Shown: positions 60,218 through 64,000 of the stretch, piece after piece
Layout of the letters: each line of letters starts with the position of its first letter
Numbering within the stretch: position 1 is the first letter of the stretch
DNA from: Chelativorans intermedius
GTDB lineage: Bacteria; Pseudomonadota; Alphaproteobacteria; Rhizobiales; Rhizobiaceae
Length of the DNA stretch: 64,000 bases
NCBI RefSeq assembly: GCF_025398255.1
Contig: NZ_JAODNW010000007.1
Coordinates: 62,001 to 126,000, forward strand
Reading direction: 5' to 3'
Position numbers and translations under genes: made by a program
Notes under the pieces: model-generated
Databases searched by the model: none
Told to the model about the DNA's origin: nothing
What the model saw: only the letters and a program-made list of their open reading frames with translations

Positions 60218-60823
60218 CTAGCGGAAGGCGCGCCGCGCCAGCATCATCCGCGCCACCGCCGTATAGAGGGTGACAGCGGCGAAGACATAGGCGATGAGCG
60301 CGAACCAGAGGGGAAAGAGGCAGGCGAGCGCGAAGGCGATCAGCGTCTCGCCCGCTTCCGCCAGCCCGGTGGTGAAGAAGAAGGACTTCTCGCCCCTTTC
60401 CGTCGTCCGCATGCCGCGTTTCTCTGCCAGTGCCGCATAGGCCAGGAAGCTCGCCCCGTTGACATAGAAGGCGAAGAGCAGAACCGCCCCGGCAGCGCCG
60501 TTGGCGGCGGGATCGTGGAGAACGAAGCCGAGCGGCACGGCGCCGTAGAAGGCAAAGTCGAAAACGATGTCGATATAGCCTCCGAAATCCGTGCTGCCGG
60601 CGCGGCGGGCCAGCGCGCCGTCCAGCCCGTCGCTCAACCGGCTTGCCAGGATAAGGGCGAGGGCGCTCCAGAAATGGCCGGCGGCAATCGCCAGCGCCGC
60701 GGCAAGCCCCGTCGCAAGACCGAAAACCGTCATGGCGTTTGCCGAAATGCCGGCGGCCTGCAGTCCCGCCGCAAGCCGGTCGAGGGATGGCTCAAGCCTG
60801 CGTTTGCCCCAGCCGTCGATCAC
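60218..60823 (-). CDS. CDP-alcohol phosphatidyltransferase family protein
   Basis: A 201-residue membrane protein with the signature DGALAR followed by G-x3-D-x3-D in FGGYIDIVFDF. The gap between AR and the glycine is seven residues instead of the usual eight. About five hydrophobic segments. The family joins a CDP-activated lipid to an alcohol acceptor; PgsA-like function cannot be assigned, and this subgroup is uncharacterised as far as I recall. It converges with the corC gene and diverges from apaG. Confidence 0.85.
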   Translation of the reverse strand: MIDGWGKRRLEPSLDRLAAGLQAAGISANAMTVFGLATGLAAALAIAAGHFWSALALILASRLSDGLDGALARRAGSTDFGGYIDIVFDFAFYGAVPLGFVLHDPAANGAAGAVLLFAFYVNGASFLAYAALAEKRGMRTTERGEKSFFFTTGLAEAGETLIAFALACLFPLWFALIAYVFAAVTLYTAVARMMLARRAFR

Positions 60824-60938
60824 CCGCTTTCTCCCTGCCGTCAGACATCCGCATTGACCTATAGCCTTGCTGGATACATATCAGCTGTCACAATGTCGTC
60901 AGACCCTTGCGAGGCGGCGCCTGAAGGGGAATGGACCC

Positions 60939-61331
60939 ATGTATCGCGCTTTGACCCACGGCATAGAGGTGTGTGTCGAGCCCTTCTTCCTGCCCGAGCA
61001 GTCGGCCCCGGAGGAAAACCGCTATGTGTGGGCCTATCAGGTCACCATCGCCAACCGGTCCGGCCAGGCGGTGAAGCTTCTGTCGCGCTACTGGCGCATC
61101 ACCGACGGGCTGGGACGCACCCAGGAGGTGCGGGGCGAGGGCGTGGTGGGAGAGCAGCCGGAGCTCAACCCCGGTGACAGCTACCAGTACACCTCGGGCT
61201 GCCCGCTGACGACATCCTCCGGCATCATGGTGGGCCGCTACACCATGCGCACGGCGCAGGGCGCCACCCTGGAGGTGGACATTCCTGCTTTCTCTCTCGA
61301 CCTGCCGGGCGAGAAGGTTTCGCTGAATTGA
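60939..61331 (+). CDS. apaG: Co2+/Mg2+ efflux protein ApaG
   Basis: A 130-residue fibronectin-III-like protein. Conserved stretches: [45 protein letters not shown] and [10 protein letters not shown], which together are diagnostic for ApaG. The ATG at 60939 follows AAGGGGA. Molecular role uncertain despite the name. Confidence 0.95.
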   Translation: MYRALTHGIEVCVEPFFLPEQSAPEENRYVWAYQVTIANRSGQAVKLLSRYWRITDGLGRTQEVRGEGVVGEQPELNPGDSYQYTSGCPLTTSSGIMVGRYTMRTAQGATLEVDIPAFSLDLPGEKVSLN

Positions 61332-61364
61332 GCATGGGGACAGGCAGGCCGCCCCGCCGCCATT

Positions 61365-61613
61365 TCAGAAGGCCAGCACCAGCGTTGCCGCCACCGCCAT
61401 GGCCACGGACAGGCCGACGAGCACCATGAAGCTGCGCGGCCGGTCCAGAAACACGGCATAGCCGGAAAGCCAGGCAGCCGCAGAGGCGCCCAGCGCGAAG
61501 AAGAAGGCATCGCGCTGGCCATAGACCAGCGCCGCCCCCATCAGCCCGGCAATGATGAGCGCGCCGAAGGCGATGATGATGGCGACGGCGTAAGCGTCGT
61601 AGTTCTCGTTCAT
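61365..61613 (-). CDS. Small membrane protein, unknown function
   Basis: An 82-residue protein starting [19 protein letters not shown] with three hydrophobic segments (about 8-30, 36-54 and 61-80). I do not recognise the family. It converges with apaG and is probably real because the hydrophobic pattern is regular and the ATG at 61613 has GGAAGGACTGACG upstream. Confidence 0.65.
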   Translation of the reverse strand: MNENYDAYAVAIIIAFGALIIAGLMGAALVYGQRDAFFFALGASAAAWLSGYAVFLDRPRSFMVLVGLSVAMAVAATLVLAF

Positions 61614-61812
61614 CGTCAGTCCTTCCAGGGGCGGCACGGCACCCCGCCTTGGCACCAGAATCTCCCGCCACCGCGGCACCTTAACGGGTTCTGGAGAAAT
61701 GCACTATGTCCCCGGGGTCACAGTGGCGGGCAGGATGTGCCCGCCGGCGGGACGAGCCGGCTTGTTTGGCGCGACGATCCGCAATACACCGGAGAAGGGA
61801 GGGAGGAAGCGG

Positions 61813-62130
61813 ATGCCGGAAAAATTTGCCTTTCGCATGAATCTCAATCCGGGCCAGGCTGCCGAATACAAGCGCCGGCACGACGAGATCTGGCCGGAAC
61901 TGGCCGCCCTTCTGCGCGGCGCAGGCATTTCAGACTATTCCATCTGGCTCGACGAGGAAACCCATCATCTTTTCGCCATCCTGACGCGCGCCGACGACCA
62001 CGGCATGGAGGCGCTGCCCGCCAACGCCGTGGTGCGCCGCTGGTGGGACGCGATGGCCGACATCATGGAGACCCTGCCCGACAACGCGCCGGTGCAGGTG
62101 CCTCTCGCAAAGATGTTTCACCTGCAATAG
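61813..62130 (+). CDS. rhaM: L-rhamnose mutarotase
   Basis: A 105-residue dimeric alpha/beta-barrel protein that interconverts alpha- and beta-L-rhamnose. Motifs: [40 protein letters not shown] and the C-terminal [10 protein letters not shown]. The ATG at 61813 follows GGGAGGAAG. An SDR gene lies 56 bp downstream. Confidence 0.93.
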   Translation: MPEKFAFRMNLNPGQAAEYKRRHDEIWPELAALLRGAGISDYSIWLDEETHHLFAILTRADDHGMEALPANAVVRRWWDAMADIMETLPDNAPVQVPLAKMFHLQ

Positions 62131-62186
62131 GCGGGCGGCGCAGGCGGCCGCTCTGACCGCGCCTCATCAACCGGAGGGAGGGCGAC

Positions 62187-62933
62187 GTGAACAGGATCGA
62201 CCTTGAAGGCCAGGTGGCCGTGGTAACAGGCGGCGCGCAGGGAATCGGCCTTGCCATCGCCAGGAGATTGATCGACTCGGGCGCGCGGGTGAGCCTGTGG
62301 GATGTGAATGCCGCGCTCCTTGCGGAAGCGGCCGGCATGCTGGGGCCTGCGGCATCGGCCAAGACGGTCGACATCACCGATCTGCCGGCGCTGGAGCGCG
62401 TTCACGCGGAGGTGGAGAAGGAGGTGGGGCCGATCTCCATCCTGGTGAACTCGGCCGGCATTGCCGGCTCCAACGCGCCGCTGGAGGAATACGATCCCGA
62501 CGAATGGCGCCGCGTGGTGGAGATCAATCTGAACGGCACCTTCTATGTGAACAGGGTGGTGGTTCCCGCCATGAAGGCGCGCAATTACGGGCGCATCGTC
62601 AACATATCCTCGGTCGCCGGAAAGGAAGGCAATCCCAATCTCTCCGCCTATTCGGCGGCCAAGGCGGGGGTCATCGGGCTCACCAAGTCGCTGGGCAAGG
62701 AGCTTGCCGGCTACGACATCGCGGTCAACGCCATCACGCCGGCCACCGCCAGGACGCGGATCCTGGACACCCTCACCGAGGAGTTCATCCAGTACATGCT
62801 GTCGCGCATTCCGCGCGGTCGCTTTCTGGAGGTGGAGGAGGCCGCCGCCATGGTGGCCTGGCTGGTCTCGAAGGAGAACAGCTTCACCACCGCCTCGGTC
62901 TTCGATCTCTCCGGCGGCCGCACGACCTATTGA
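62187..62933 (+). CDS. SDR family oxidoreductase, possibly in deoxy-sugar catabolism
   Basis: A 248-residue classical short-chain dehydrogenase: cofactor loop VVTGGAQGIGLAIA, NSAGIAG, catalytic Ser in VNISSVAGKEGN and Tyr-Lys in YSAAKAG. A GTG start at 62187 follows GGAGGGAGGG. Together with the rhamnose mutarotase it may oxidise a 6-deoxy sugar or its 3-deoxy acid, but this is inference from position. Confidence 0.87.
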   Translation: MNRIDLEGQVAVVTGGAQGIGLAIARRLIDSGARVSLWDVNAALLAEAAGMLGPAASAKTVDITDLPALERVHAEVEKEVGPISILVNSAGIAGSNAPLEEYDPDEWRRVVEINLNGTFYVNRVVVPAMKARNYGRIVNISSVAGKEGNPNLSAYSAAKAGVIGLTKSLGKELAGYDIAVNAITPATARTRILDTLTEEFIQYMLSRIPRGRFLEVEEAAAMVAWLVSKENSFTTASVFDLSGGRTTY

Positions 62934-62966
62934 AGCGGAAGACCCCGTCGCCGGGCCGGATGGCGC

Positions 62967-63935
62967 TCAGCCGCCCGCCTTTCCGGCGATCGCGTATTTC
63001 TCGATCATGGCCTCCAGGCAGGCCACGGCGTCCGCCCCTTTGAGCGCGTTGTGCCAAAGCCGCGCCGCAATGTCCTCGTGCAGCGCCATGGCCTCGGATG
63101 CGGAGGTGATCAAGGCGACACCCAGTCGGACATTGGGCCGCTCGCCGAGCCGGAACGGGCTGATGGCGAGAATGGAGCGGTCCGCCTGGCGGAAGATCTG
63201 GAAGCTCGTCGCCGGCACGGGCTCGCGCACGATGCCGATCTGCACGCCGATGGGCTGCTCGCGCAGCATCGTCAGGATGTATTCGGCCTCGCCGCGCGCC
63301 ATCCGCCTGCGGCGCTCGATCGTCTCCGCCGGCAGGTCATGGCGGCCCACCAGACCGTGCAGGAGAAACCGTTCGAGATCGGCAGAGGAAATGAGGCTGA
63401 CGATCAGCGGGCGGCGGGCGCGGAAGGCTTCCTTCCGCGCCTTGAGAATCTCCATCAGCGCCTCGACGGCCTCCTCCGAGGCGCCGTCGGGATCGGCCCC
63501 TTCGGGGATCGATTCCTTCATCACCTCCCCCAGCACCGTGTCATAGGCGTCGGAGGTGAGAAGGTAGGAGACCGGGCTGAAGAGGCCGATGATCTGCTCG
63601 CAGGATTCTTCGAGCTGGCGCATGCGCTCGAAGAAGGCCGTCGCGGTGCTCACATATTCGACGCCGACACCCAGAAGGCTGGGCAGGGAGACGCCCAGCT
63701 CGTTGGCAATCGAGGTCAGCATCTCGATCTTGCGGATCTCGCCCTTTTCTGCACGATAGAGCGCGGCGCGGGAGATTCCGAGCTTCTGCGCCAGCGCGTC
63801 GGGCGTGAGGCCCTTGCCCAGACGGTAGGCGCGCAGCCGGGCGCCAATATCGCTGAAACGGATCGAGTCTTCTTGCGTCAAGGCAGATTCCCGTGACTTG
63901 CGAGGCTGTCGCCTTATCGGGCGGCGCGTGCCCAT
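62967..63935 (-). CDS. XRE-family transcriptional regulator
   Basis: A 322-residue protein. Residues about 27-90 form a Cro/CI-type helix-turn-helix: IGARLRAYRLGKGLTPDALA, QKLGISRAALYRAEKGEI. The remaining 230 residues form a ligand-sensing or oligomerisation domain that I do not recognise; LREQPIGVQIGIVREPVPAT and the following segment look like the C-terminal part of a sensor fold. It faces the rhaM-SDR pair in convergent orientation, so it may regulate another unit. Confidence 0.85.
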   Translation of the reverse strand: MGTRRPIRRQPRKSRESALTQEDSIRFSDIGARLRAYRLGKGLTPDALAQKLGISRAALYRAEKGEIRKIEMLTSIANELGVSLPSLLGVGVEYVSTATAFFERMRQLEESCEQIIGLFSPVSYLLTSDAYDTVLGEVMKESIPEGADPDGASEEAVEALMEILKARKEAFRARRPLIVSLISSADLERFLLHGLVGRHDLPAETIERRRRMARGEAEYILTMLREQPIGVQIGIVREPVPATSFQIFRQADRSILAISPFRLGERPNVRLGVALITSASEAMALHEDIAARLWHNALKGADAVACLEAMIEKYAIAGKAGG

Positions 63936-63975
63936 TTGTCAACGGACGGCTCAATTCTCGCCATCAAGATCAATT

Positions 63976-63981
63976 ATTATA
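63976..63981 (-). promoter_or_regulatory. -10 box of the XRE regulator gene
   Basis: Minus-strand TATAAT, 41 bp before the ATG, in an AT-rich stretch. TTGATC-TTGATG lies between it and the gene and may be an autoregulatory site. The -35 region is close to the window edge and not clear. Confidence 0.5.
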
Positions 63982-64000
63982 CGAAAATCGAGAAAGTCTC

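Overview
The window is about 64 kb of GC-rich chromosome from an alphaproteobacterium, most likely of the order Hyphomicrobiales (Rhizobiales), possibly a Phyllobacteriaceae-type organism. The lower placement is inference only. The evidence is the gene neighbourhoods (trpA-accD-folC; murU-addB-addA-trxA; rimP-nusA-ylxR-infB-rbfA-truB; tsaB-rimI-plsC-miaB-phoH-ybeY-corC), AddAB in place of RecBCD, a membrane-bound ferritin behind an Irr-type operator, a DUF1045 phosphonate gene beside phnM/phnN, and a TRAP transporter resembling TeaABCD. Most of the window is core housekeeping DNA. I see no prophage, insertion sequence or CRISPR array.

Layout. 1-4800 (+): the 3' part of a NYN-domain nuclease gene, then trpA, accD and folC, then mbfA with its iron operator. 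4800-20700 (mostly -): gyrB, adenosine deaminase, phnN-phnM-DUF1045 (phosphonate side steps), trxA, addA-addB (double-strand-break repair), a MurU-like nucleotidyltransferase, queG and a glutathione transferase. Several of these genes overlap by four bases or abut. 20800-23500: uppP converges with a TSUP permease and an NDUFA9-like gene, and the first copy of a 99-bp dispersed repeat lies between them. 23650-30830 (+): the translation/transcription operon rimP-nusA-ylxR/L7Ae-infB-rbfA-truB, preceded by a promoter and a leader terminator. 30850-33500 (-): a fadD with an unusual basic N-terminal tail, and a DUF924 gene.

33750-48620 is the transport block: a complete dipeptide ABC operon dppABCDF (+); a second repeat copy beside a short gene remnant; an ectoine-type TRAP system teaABC with a UspA/TeaD-like protein (-); and an oligopeptide ABC system oppA-oppB-oppC-oppDF (-). 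In both peptide operons a perfect 11-bp stem-loop sits between the binding-protein gene and the permease genes, which probably helps set their unequal expression. 49140-51480 holds two divergent citrate-synthase paralogues. One carries an N-terminal helix-turn-helix, and a perfect palindrome lies between them; this is the best candidate for an undescribed regulatory arrangement here. It is followed by tRNA-Arg(CCG) and malate synthase G.

54000-60160 (+) is the compact operon tsaB-rimI-plsC-miaB-phoH-ybeY-corC (tRNA modification, lipid synthesis, rRNA maturation). The window ends with a CDP-alcohol phosphatidyltransferase, apaG, a small membrane protein, an L-rhamnose mutarotase with an SDR dehydrogenase, and a convergent XRE-family regulator. 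All functions are inferred from reading the sequence; no database search was run.
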